A stretch of DNA of 9,120 bases from Ruminococcus sp. (lineage in GTDB: Bacteria > Bacillota > Clostridia > Oscillospirales > Acutalibacteraceae), in assembly GCA_022510985.1 (NCBI GenBank), contig JAFLSL010000028.1:1-9120 (forward strand). Reading direction: 5' to 3'. Shown in pieces: positions 1 through 5,606 of this stretch. Positions within the stretch are counted from its first letter, which is position 1. Every line of letters begins with the position of its first letter. Both the position numbers and the translations under genes were made by a program. The notes beneath the pieces were generated by a model. That model was not told where the DNA came from, did not search any database, and saw only the letters and a list, made by a program, of their open reading frames with translations.

Positions 1-118
1 TTACTTTAGTGTACTCGTCGATATTGGTATCGTCGCCGTCGTATTCATCGTTGTGTTTAAAAAGGAGAACCTCATCGTTACGAAACAAAAATAATCTTTT
101 TTCTTGTAGAAATTCCAC
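1..118 (-). CDS. Unidentified acidic protein, N-terminal fragment (runs off left edge)
   Basis: A minus-strand frame opens with GTG at 118 and stays open for 39 codons to the window edge. The visible peptide starts MEFLQEKRLFLFRNDEV and becomes acidic (NDEYDGDDTNIDEY). A purine-rich AAGGGAAGGG stretch lies 6 nt before the GTG, and an in-frame TAA lies just upstream of that. A very good promoter (206-233) points at this gene, which is the main reason for preferring it over the opposite strand. I do not recognise the family from this fragment. The plus strand over the same bases (2-94) also reads open to a stop and looks like a membrane helix with a basic tail, but that is the pattern expected from the complement of acidic codons in the same register. 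The strand assignment is therefore probable, not certain. Confidence 0.5.
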   Translation of the reverse strand, partial: MEFLQEKRLFLFRNDEVLLFKHNDEYDGDDTNIDEYTKV

Positions 119-162
119 TATTTTCCCTTCCCTTATATTTTCTTCCCCTGATATAATATTAT

Positions 163-189
163 GTTAAAAGGAAATGTGTTCCTTTTAAC
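163..189. repeat. Perfect 11-bp inverted repeat in leader of left-edge gene
   Basis: GTTAAAAGGAA and its exact reverse complement TTCCTTTTAAC are separated by 5 nt (ATGTG). The repeat lies just downstream of the predicted transcription start (about 199) of the minus-strand promoter and about 45 nt before the GTG at 118. No T-run follows on either strand, so it is not a normal intrinsic terminator. An operator for a dimeric repressor or a 5' stabilising hairpin fits better. The inverted repeat itself is certain; its role is inferred. Confidence 0.6.
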
Positions 190-205
190 TGCTTGTACAG
201 TAAAT

Positions 206-233
206 ATTATATACAACGAAAAAATAAAATCAA
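206..233 (-). promoter_or_regulatory. Sigma-A type promoter for left-edge gene
   Basis: Read on the minus strand, TTGATT (233-228), a 16-nt spacer and a consensus TATAAT (211-206) form a near-ideal vegetative promoter. The predicted start is near 199, which gives a leader of about 80 nt before the GTG at 118 and contains the 163-189 inverted repeat. It lies after the stop codon of the 286-1539 gene, so the left-edge gene has its own transcription start. Confidence 0.65.
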
Positions 234-285
234 CAGTAAATTTCAAGTGTAACAAAATTTTAATTTTTTAGCCGTTTTTTCTCCT

Positions 286-1539
286 TTATGCGGCGTTTTC
301 TCTTTGCCAGACTTCAATCGGACAGTTTCCTTTAAAGACAGATTTATCAGAGAAAGTAATTGTATATTTTATTTCTGCTAATCCAACCTTTTTCGCCGTT
401 GCTTTTCCGTCGGAATTTACTGTTACGACCGAGGTGTCGGACGATTTGTACGAAATACTATACAGCGACTTTTTAAAATGCGAGCCTGTATAGATGTTAT
501 CTATAAGAGAATTGACAATAGTTTTCTTCAGATTCAGAGTATCACCCGGATTAAGATATTCCCTCATATCACCGCTTCCGAAAATTCCGCCGTCAAACCA
601 AAGCATATTCTGCTCACAAACAAAACTCATTTTTGTTTTTGTAACATTAATTTTAATCGTTGCAATTTGCTTTTTCTTTTCCTTGCCGATTTTCTGGAAA
701 ATTTCTGCGGTAGTTTCGCCCTTGCCTGTGGAATAAATGTAGGTCGTATCGTCCTCGATTATTGTCGAGGCAACTTTTTCGTTATCAACAATTGCGGAAT
801 AAACGGCTTTATGCTTCTTGTGCTTTAAAATTGAATCTAAGTTTATGCTACAGCCCTTCATATAGTTACTGCTGCCGTGGGCATTGTAGTTGAGGTTGAG
901 CGTCTTGTAATTTTTCTTTACCTTTGTCGCATAATCTCCGACAGTGAAATTAAAGGAACCTATCTTTTTCTTTGTACCCTTTAAATAAACCTTAACCGTG
1001 GTTGCACCTTTTTTAAGCCCCTTAACCTTGTAGGTATATTTCTCGCCTTTTTTAGTGTAAGACTTATAAATCTTGGCGATTTTCTTTTTATACTTAAAGG
1101 TGTATGTTTTTGTATATGGGTTTTTGAGCGTAATGCTTTTAGTCATTTTCTCATTAATTTTGACGTTCTCAAAATTAATTTTTTCGGGAGCGTTTACGGT
1201 AATTTTGTATTTTTTAACAGTAAACATCTCGCCGTTTTTTTCATAGTAAATTGTAACAATCGGCTTTTTTTCGGAAGTTTTCTTTTTTGCAGTTACAGAC
1301 AGACGGTAATTATTTCCCTCGTCGCTAAAGTCAATATCAATATAATTTTTGCTGTTATTTTTTACCTTGCACTTATATTCCTTTGAGGAAGTCTTTGTAT
1401 CGGAAAATGATTTAACCGTATACTGAACAAGGGTCTTTTTGGTTGTTTTTTCTGCGGCAAAGGATGTCAGAATTGCCGCCGATGCCGTTATAATTAAAGT
1501 CAGAATTATACTTACAGTCGTTTTCAGAAAAACTTTCAT
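286..1539 (-). CDS. Secreted lysine-rich protein with C-terminal Ig-like (Big_2) domain
   Basis: A 417-residue protein with a clear signal peptide: basic MKVFLKTT, a hydrophobic core to about residue 24, and a likely signal peptidase I site after SFA (about 28). The mature part is rich in lysine and beta-type sequence. Residues about 332-411 match the bacterial Ig-like group 2 pattern, with YKSSDTSVVTV followed by SDGKATAKKVGLAEI. Earlier stretches (about 122-200, ending in VKGLKKGATTVKVYLKG, and about 230-300, with STGKGETTAEI) look like weaker copies, so several tandem Ig-like units are likely. No LPXTG motif, SLH domain or C-terminal membrane helix is visible, so it is probably released or held to the anionic wall by charge. 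The start is supported by AAGGAGG (1547-1553) 7 nt before ATG. It is transcribed alone and diverges from the SDR operon. No enzymatic motif is seen; a surface or adhesion role is inference. Confidence 0.85.
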   Translation of the reverse strand: MKVFLKTTVSIILTLIITASAAILTSFAAEKTTKKTLVQYTVKSFSDTKTSSKEYKCKVKNNSKNYIDIDFSDEGNNYRLSVTAKKKTSEKKPIVTIYYEKNGEMFTVKKYKITVNAPEKINFENVKINEKMTKSITLKNPYTKTYTFKYKKKIAKIYKSYTKKGEKYTYKVKGLKKGATTVKVYLKGTKKKIGSFNFTVGDYATKVKKNYKTLNLNYNAHGSSNYMKGCSINLDSILKHKKHKAVYSAIVDNEKVASTIIEDDTTYIYSTGKGETTAEIFQKIGKEKKKQIATIKINVTKTKMSFVCEQNMLWFDGGIFGSGDMREYLNPGDTLNLKKTIVNSLIDNIYTGSHFKKSLYSISYKSSDTSVVTVNSDGKATAKKVGLAEIKYTITFSDKSVFKGNCPIEVWQRENAA

Positions 1540-1567
1540 AACAACGCCTCCTTAATTCTTGCCCTAT

Positions 1568-1596
1568 ATGATATATCATTTTTCCATATTTTGCAA
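1568..1596 (-). promoter_or_regulatory. Promoter of the Ig-like protein gene, with palindrome over -10
   Basis: On the minus strand TTGCAA (1596-1591), a 17-nt spacer and TATCAT (1573-1568) precede a predicted start near 1561. That leaves a leader of about 20 nt carrying the AAGGAGG site. A perfect 12-bp palindrome, ATGATATATCAT (1568-1579), covers the -10 box and could be a regulator site or may simply reflect AT-richness. Confidence 0.5.
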
Positions 1597-1653
1597 GTTT
1601 TCCGTCTTTTTACCCGCTTTAGACCGAAGAAAAATTAAAAAATGCCAAAAATA

Positions 1654-1682
1654 TTGCTAAAACATTTCCTTTGTAGTATCAT
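1654..1682 (+). promoter_or_regulatory. Promoter of the SDR-nucleotidyltransferase operon
   Basis: TTGCTA (1654-1659), a 17-nt spacer and TATCAT (1677-1682) predict a start near 1689. This is only about 14 nt before the GTG at 1703 and 23 nt before the ATT at 1712. The hexamers are almost identical to those of the divergent promoter for the Ig-like protein gene. Confidence 0.55.
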
Positions 1683-1699
1683 TACCATATAAGCTTTTC

Positions 1700-1706
1700 G
1701 AGGTGA
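1700..1706 (+). promoter_or_regulatory. Shine-Dalgarno GAGGTGA that overlaps the GTG start candidate
   Basis: GAGGTGA at 1700-1706 is the only good ribosome binding site before the SDR gene. It contains the GTG (1703-1705) that a standard start search would choose, so it cannot serve that codon. Its spacing (5 nt) fits initiation at the in-frame ATT at 1712-1714. Confidence 0.5.
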
Positions 1707-2434
1707 TTTTTATTAAAACCGTACTCATTACAGGGGCGTCCCGCGGAATTGGTGCAAAAACCGCTCAGGCTTTCGCAAAAGAGGGATATCGCGTTATTAT
1801 AAACTACAACAAAAGCAAAGCCGAGGCACAGACCCTCGCCGATATGCTTTCAAAAAATTACAACACCGACTGCACAGCATACGGATGCGACATCACGGAC
1901 AGCAAGGCTGTCGCTGAAATGTTCAGCGAAATCGGTACGGTGGACGTACTCATAAACAACGCAGGCATCTCAGAGCAAAAGCTCTTTACCGATATCTCGG
2001 ACGAGGATTGGAAAAGGATGATGGCAACTAACCTCGACGGCGTGTTTTACTGCTGCCGAGAGGCTTTAAAGGGTATGATACAAGAAAAGAACGGTTCGAT
2101 TATAAATATCAGCTCGATGTGGGGCGAGGTCGGTGCTTCCTGCGAGGTTCATTACAGTGCGTCTAAGGCGGCGGTAATCGGGCTTACAAAGGCACTCGCA
2201 AAGGAAGTTGCCCCCTCAAATATCCGCGTAAACTGCATTACACCGGGCGTAATCGCAACGGATATGATGAAGGGCTTTGACGAGGAAACACTGGAGAGCT
2301 TAAAGGAAGAAACTCCGCTTTCAAGGCTCGGAACACCCGAGGATATTGCAAACATGACGGTATTCTTAGCAAGCGAAAACGCCGGCTTTATCACGGGACA
2401 GATTCTCGGGGTTAACGGAGGCTTTGTAATTTAA
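1703..2434 (+). CDS. SDR family reductase, FabG-type; probable YmfI-like EF-P 5-aminopentanone reductase
   Basis: A 243-residue classical short-chain dehydrogenase/reductase with every core motif: the TGASRGIG cofactor loop at 10-17, D63, NNAG at 85-88, N110, and the catalytic S138, Y151 and K155 in YSASK, followed by PGVIATDM. Length and spacing equal those of 3-oxoacyl-ACP reductase FabG. The stretch ISSMWGEVGASCEVHYS, especially GASCEV before the catalytic Tyr, is what I recall from Bacillus YmfI. YmfI reduces the 5-aminopentanone group on elongation factor P, so that role is more likely here than fatty-acid synthesis; no fab genes are nearby. It is the first gene of an operon, 1 nt before the nucleotidyltransferase gene. 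The start is uncertain: the GTG at 1703 lies inside the Shine-Dalgarno sequence, and initiation at ATT 1712 would give the typical N-terminus MKTVLITGASRGIG. The SDR call is certain; the exact substrate is inferred. Confidence 0.9.
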   Translation: MIFIKTVLITGASRGIGAKTAQAFAKEGYRVIINYNKSKAEAQTLADMLSKNYNTDCTAYGCDITDSKAVAEMFSEIGTVDVLINNAGISEQKLFTDISDEDWKRMMATNLDGVFYCCREALKGMIQEKNGSIINISSMWGEVGASCEVHYSASKAAVIGLTKALAKEVAPSNIRVNCITPGVIATDMMKGFDEETLESLKEETPLSRLGTPEDIANMTVFLASENAGFITGQILGVNGGFVI

Positions 2435-2435
2435 T

Positions 2436-3542
2436 ATGGAACAGTTTTCAAAAAAACAGCTTGAAAATTTTTCGTATCTGATAAGTCTGCTGTCCGCTGC
2501 AATAAATGAAACCGAGCCGCAAAAACCAAGCGAAAACATAAGCTTTAAGTATATTTATTCTCTCGCAAATGCTCACGAGATTTTAAACACGGTTTTTTAT
2601 TCAATCGAAAAGCTCAAAATAAATTCTGACAACGAGCTTTTTAAAAAATGGAAGGACAAGCGAAACGAAGCCTTCCACAGAAATATGATTCAAACCGCGG
2701 AATTTGAGCTTATAAAAAATGAGTTTACAAAAAACGGCGTTGAGTTTTTGCCCGTAAAGGGAATACCGCTTTGCGAGCTTTATCCGCAGAGCGACTACCG
2801 CTTTATGAACGACCTCGACATTCTTGTAAAGGACACAAAAAAAGCGGGTGCGGTGATTAAAACGCTCGGATATTCGCCCAAGCAGGTCGGCGAAACTCAT
2901 CACGACGAGTTTATTAAACCGCCTTTTATGCTCGTTGAATTGCACCGCGATTTAGTCAGAGCGGACTCAAGGTTTTTCGATTACTACAGCGATATTTTTT
3001 CTAGAGCAAACAAAATAAACGAGGCTGAATTTGAGCTTAGCCGAGAAGATTTTTACATTTATTCGGTAGTTCATATTTACAAACACTACTCAAAAGCAGG
3101 CACGGGACTTCGCTCATTTACGGATTTATATCTGCTAAATAAAAAATGGCTGTCCTCACTTAACACAGCTTATGTCGAAGGTGAGCTTAAAAAACTGGGG
3201 CTGAGTGAATTCCGAGAGAAAATGTCAAAGATTGCAGATAAGTGGTTTTTGCATAATGATTATAAAAGTTTTTCAGACGAGGAGCTTTTTATCCTCACAA
3301 GCGGAGCTTTCGGCACAACCGAAAATAAGGTAAACGCTGTAAAGGGTAACAAAGGTAAGCTTGCCTTTGTTTTCAAAAGACTTTTTCCCTCACCGAAAAC
3401 AATGAAATGGCGTTTTCCGTGGCTTAAAAAATACCCCTTGCTTTTGCCGTACGCGTATCTTTACAGAATTTTACGCGACGGAATAAAAAAAAGAGAGGAC
3501 GCAAAGGCTGAGCTTTCGGCTCTCAACACAAAACGGAGTTGA
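2436..3542 (+). CDS. Nucleotidyltransferase-fold protein (NTP_transf_5-like)
   Basis: A 368-residue soluble protein. The core is LPVKGIPLCELYP (about 105-117) followed by YRFMNDLDILV (121-131), where D126 and D128 are the likely metal-binding pair of a minimal nucleotidyltransferase fold. Then come VELHRDL (167-173), HIYKHY (213-218) and GTGLRSFTDLYLL (222-234), matching the pattern KG / R..DLDLLV / ELH / H..KH / G.GLR..D of the uncharacterised nucleotidyltransferase family (Pfam NTP_transf_5). The tail, FPSPKTMKWRFPWLKKYPLLLPYAYLYR, is also typical. The family often sits in polysaccharide or cell-surface loci, but its substrate is not established. The ATG lies 1 nt after the SDR stop; GGAGG at 2417-2421 is 14 nt upstream, longer than usual, so translation is probably coupled. 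The residues around the stop codon merge into the intergenic repeat starting about 3539. Confidence 0.82.
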   Translation: MEQFSKKQLENFSYLISLLSAAINETEPQKPSENISFKYIYSLANAHEILNTVFYSIEKLKINSDNELFKKWKDKRNEAFHRNMIQTAEFELIKNEFTKNGVEFLPVKGIPLCELYPQSDYRFMNDLDILVKDTKKAGAVIKTLGYSPKQVGETHHDEFIKPPFMLVELHRDLVRADSRFFDYYSDIFSRANKINEAEFELSREDFYIYSVVHIYKHYSKAGTGLRSFTDLYLLNKKWLSSLNTAYVEGELKKLGLSEFREKMSKIADKWFLHNDYKSFSDEELFILTSGAFGTTENKVNAVKGNKGKLAFVFKRLFPSPKTMKWRFPWLKKYPLLLPYAYLYRILRDGIKKREDAKAELSALNTKRS

Positions 3543-3691
3543 GAATTAAAAATTGAAAGCTTACAGAAAACGTAGCTATATCATAAAAGTCTATCGCAGA
3601 ACTTATCCTACTTATCCAAAGAAAAATAGAGAAAGTATGGTATGTGGGATATCTATTTTAAATAGGGAATACACGTATCGGCGTGGAGAAT
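3539..3691 (+). repeat. Dispersed intergenic repeat, copy 1 (degenerate)
   Basis: This stretch starts at the stop codon of the nucleotidyltransferase gene with GAGAATTAAAAATTGAA, continues through CTTACAGAAAA and AAAAGTCTATCGCAGAACTT, then ATCC and CCAAAG, and ends near CGTGGAG. It aligns along its whole length, with substitutions and small gaps, to the reverse complement of 8550-8714, and over its middle part to the reverse complement of 8401-8505. The longest shared words include TTACAGAAAA, ATAAAAGTCTA and AGAACTTATCC. No open frame or transposase is present. It fills nearly the whole 3543-3690 gap, and nothing else was seen there. Confidence 0.7.
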
Positions 3692-3697
3692 AAAAAA

Positions 3698-3726
3698 TCG
3701 GAACGATGGTCAATCTATCGTTCCGA
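3698..3726. terminator. Bidirectional intrinsic terminator between convergent genes
   Basis: TCGGAACGAT (3698-3707) pairs perfectly with ATCGTTCCGA (3717-3726) around a 9-nt loop. The stem is preceded by an A-run and followed by CTTTTATT, so it can terminate both the plus-strand operon ending at 3542 and the minus-strand lipoprotein gene ending at 3747. Confidence 0.85.
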
Positions 3727-3746
3727 CTTTTATTATGTCTGCAAAA

Positions 3747-4997
3747 TTATTTTAAGTCATACACTTTCATCTTGTTATTATACTCAATAACAAGCTTATC
3801 GTCCGTAATCCAGTAGGAATCCGCCTCAACAGACTTTTTCTTTCCGAGTTTACAGTATCCGGCTTTATCGCCTTTTACCTTTTGCACAGCAACCTTGCTG
3901 GTGTATTTTTTGCCCTCGGCAGTCGTCACAAAATACTCCGTGCTGCCTGGCTTTAGTCCGCTTGTACAGATTTCGCATTGATAGCCTTTAGCTGCTTTTG
4001 AAAGCTCCTGTTGTTTTCCTGATTTAAGGTCAAACTTTAAAAATGTTTCAAAGTCATCATCGAAATAATCGCACATTAAAGCGTAGCTTGCGTCCTTGTC
4101 CACATAAAGTGCGTCCGCATTGGTCGGGAGCTTTTTCGATTTTACAGCCTCACCGTTTTTATCAACAGTATAAACATATTTCTCGGTAGAGCTGCCAACC
4201 ATTTTTCTCGAATAAAAGGCAATTTTATCGCTGTCGACAGAGGCTATGCTCTCGCCGTAGCTGTAATCGACAACTCTGTCAATTCTCTTGCTTTCTAGGT
4301 CTAACGCGTACACGGGATATTCGAGCGATTTTCCGCTTAGAATTTCCATTGAATAGAAAAGGTCCGAGGAGAAGTAGATTTTTCCGTTATAATAGGTGTT
4401 GTAATGCACCTCGTAATCCTGCGAAACAAGCTCGGGGTCTTTTTCACTGCCAAGCTTATAACGCATAATCATCGTGTCCTCGTCAGCCTCGGTATCGGGA
4501 CCGTTTTTAAAGTAGAGGTTTCCGTCATAAACCGTAATAAGCGACGCAGGTCCCACTCCGCTGAGCACCTTTTTCTCGTTCTTGCCGTCAATTCCGACGG
4601 AATAAATTTCGTATTCGTAAACGGAATCTGCTCCGTCCTTTACGATTACATAATAAACAATTTTTCCGTCTGAGAGCACAGCACCGTTCGACCACTCAGT
4701 TTTCGGAGAATTTTCCGAAATTTTCCGACCGCCGTTTTTAAGGTCTTTTTTTACATAGATGCCCTTTTTGTTTGAGTAGACATATCTGTCTCCTGCAAAG
4801 AGCAGGCTTGAGCACATATAGTCGTCGCCTATGTAGTAAAACGAATCGCGGCTCAGCACAAAGTTATTTTCCAAAACCGTTTTTTTAATTGTTTTTGCTT
4901 CAGTAGTTTCCGTTTCAGGTTTTGACTCCGAAGAACAGCCCGAAAAAACTGCCGTCAAAATCGCAAAACCGCAAAGCAACGCTAAAAATTTCTTCAT
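3747..4997 (-). CDS. Lipoprotein with propeller-like repeats (DUF5050-like)
   Basis: A 416-residue protein starting MKKFLALLCGF, with a lipobox-like AVFSGC that makes Cys21 the probable lipidated residue, followed by a Ser/Glu/Thr linker to about residue 36. The remainder is a series of short beta repeats of the form D/N-G-K/N-I/L-Y/V-Y/F (DGKIVYY near 110, DGNLYF near 158, NGKIYF near 204, SDKIAFY near 256), plus IYSVGIDGKNEKKVLSG near 131-147. This resembles the DUF5050 or TolB/propeller-type extracytoplasmic domains of Clostridia. No catalytic residues are recognisable. ATG is 8 nt after AAGGAG (5006-5011), which lies within the end of the upstream GtrA-type gene; the two genes are 2 nt apart and surely co-transcribed. 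An accessory or sensing role with the GtrA/YfhO pair is inference from context only. Confidence 0.82.
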   Translation of the reverse strand: MKKFLALLCGFAILTAVFSGCSSESKPETETTEAKTIKKTVLENNFVLSRDSFYYIGDDYMCSSLLFAGDRYVYSNKKGIYVKKDLKNGGRKISENSPKTEWSNGAVLSDGKIVYYVIVKDGADSVYEYEIYSVGIDGKNEKKVLSGVGPASLITVYDGNLYFKNGPDTEADEDTMIMRYKLGSEKDPELVSQDYEVHYNTYYNGKIYFSSDLFYSMEILSGKSLEYPVYALDLESKRIDRVVDYSYGESIASVDSDKIAFYSRKMVGSSTEKYVYTVDKNGEAVKSKKLPTNADALYVDKDASYALMCDYFDDDFETFLKFDLKSGKQQELSKAAKGYQCEICTSGLKPGSTEYFVTTAEGKKYTSKVAVQKVKGDKAGYCKLGKKKSVEADSYWITDDKLVIEYNNKMKVYDLK

Positions 4998-4999
4998 TA

Positions 5000-5458
5000 T
5001 TATCTCTCCTTAAAGGCAAAAAACCTCTGCCCTATATAATTGCACGCAACGAACAGACAGCTTCCGACAACCATACTCAGATTCGCCGCGAAGGATTCAA
5101 CCGTCATATTAAACATCGAAATTTCATTTGCCTTGCAGATATAATTAGTAAGCGGAACTGCAAGTCCGTAGGCAATCGCGTAGCAAACAGCGATATTAAG
5201 TGCAAAACGGATAATCGGTTTAATACCCTTTTCGTTATTTTTAAAGGTAAAGTACTTGTTAAGGAAGTAGCTCATAACGCTCGCCAGAATATAGCTTACC
5301 GAGCTTGCGATAAGCACGCCCGTTTCACTGAAATCCTTAAGGAATGTTAAATTGTAGAACACAAACTGCAGTCCTGTTCCGACAATCGTATTCAAAACAC
5401 CGACTAAAATGAATTTCCAGAATTTAATATCAAAAAAGCTTTTAAGAAAATTTTTCAT
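5000..5458 (-). CDS. GtrA-family membrane protein (putative polyprenyl-phosphate-sugar flippase)
   Basis: A 152-residue protein with four predicted membrane segments (about 15-38, 45-66, 80-102 and 122-145). WKFILVGVLNTIVGTGLQF near the start, LASVMSYFLNKYFTF in the middle and NYIGQRFFAF near the end are the usual GtrA/GtcA landmarks: a FxxVGxxNT opening, SYxxNxxxTF, and a final NYxxxRxxxF. Members are thought to flip undecaprenyl-phosphate-linked sugars for glycosylation of O-antigen, teichoic acids or wall polymers. The start is ATG 5458, 7 nt after AAAGAGG (5466-5472). The frame stays open upstream to 5815, but that extension crosses the promoters and the opposite gene and is not coding. 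It is first in an operon with the lipoprotein gene and divergent from the YfhO-type gene, a pairing that supports a role in extracellular glycosylation. Confidence 0.88.
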   Translation of the reverse strand: MKNFLKSFFDIKFWKFILVGVLNTIVGTGLQFVFYNLTFLKDFSETGVLIASSVSYILASVMSYFLNKYFTFKNNEKGIKPIIRFALNIAVCYAIAYGLAVPLTNYICKANEISMFNMTVESFAANLSMVVGSCLFVACNYIGQRFFAFKER

Positions 5459-5479
5459 AATGTTACCTCTTTGATGAAA

Positions 5480-5508
5480 ATTATACCAACTTAAAGCAAA
5501 AAAGTCCA
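5480..5508 (-). promoter_or_regulatory. Promoter of the GtrA-lipoprotein operon
   Basis: On the minus strand TGGACT (5508-5503), a 17-nt spacer and consensus TATAAT (5485-5480) predict a start near 5474, only about 16 nt before the ATG at 5458, with the ribosome binding site at the very 5' end of the transcript. The -35 lies about 31 bp from the -35 of the divergent YfhO-type gene, so one bound regulator could affect both. Confidence 0.65.
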
Positions 5509-5539
5509 TATTTTGCGAAAGATTTATTGATTTTTTATA

Positions 5540-5568
5540 TTTACCTATAGAAAAAAATGTGTTATGAT
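5540..5568 (+). promoter_or_regulatory. Extended -10 promoter of the YfhO-type gene
   Basis: TTTACC (5540-5545), a 17-nt spacer and TATGAT (5563-5568) preceded by TGT (extended -10). The predicted start near 5575 gives a leader of about 32 nt that contains AGGAG at 5594-5598. A TATAAT at 5577-5582 is an alternative -10, but it has no good -35 partner. Confidence 0.5.
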
Positions 5569-5606
5569 ATACAATGTATAATAATGTTTTGACAGGAGAT
5601 TTTTTT

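Noticed and set aside
2..94. Plus-strand C-terminal fragment of a membrane protein (helix plus basic tail, TAA at 92-94)
   Set aside because: It is in exact register with the acidic minus-strand frame, which also has a start, a purine-rich ribosome-binding-like stretch and a strong promoter. Hydrophobic appearance is expected for the complement of Asp/Glu codons. Kept as a possibility only.
163..189. Inverted repeat as an intrinsic terminator for the Ig-like protein gene
   Set aside because: There is no T-run on the minus strand after it, and a strong promoter lies between it and the gene.
133..255. A 40-codon minus-strand frame beginning with TTG
   Set aside because: It spans the promoter and inverted repeat, has no ribosome binding site at proper spacing and has no protein-like composition.
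5574..5606. Upstream ATG at 5574 as the start of the YfhO-type gene
   Set aside because: It lacks a ribosome binding site and coincides with the predicted transcription start; ATG 5607 has AGGAG at 8 nt.
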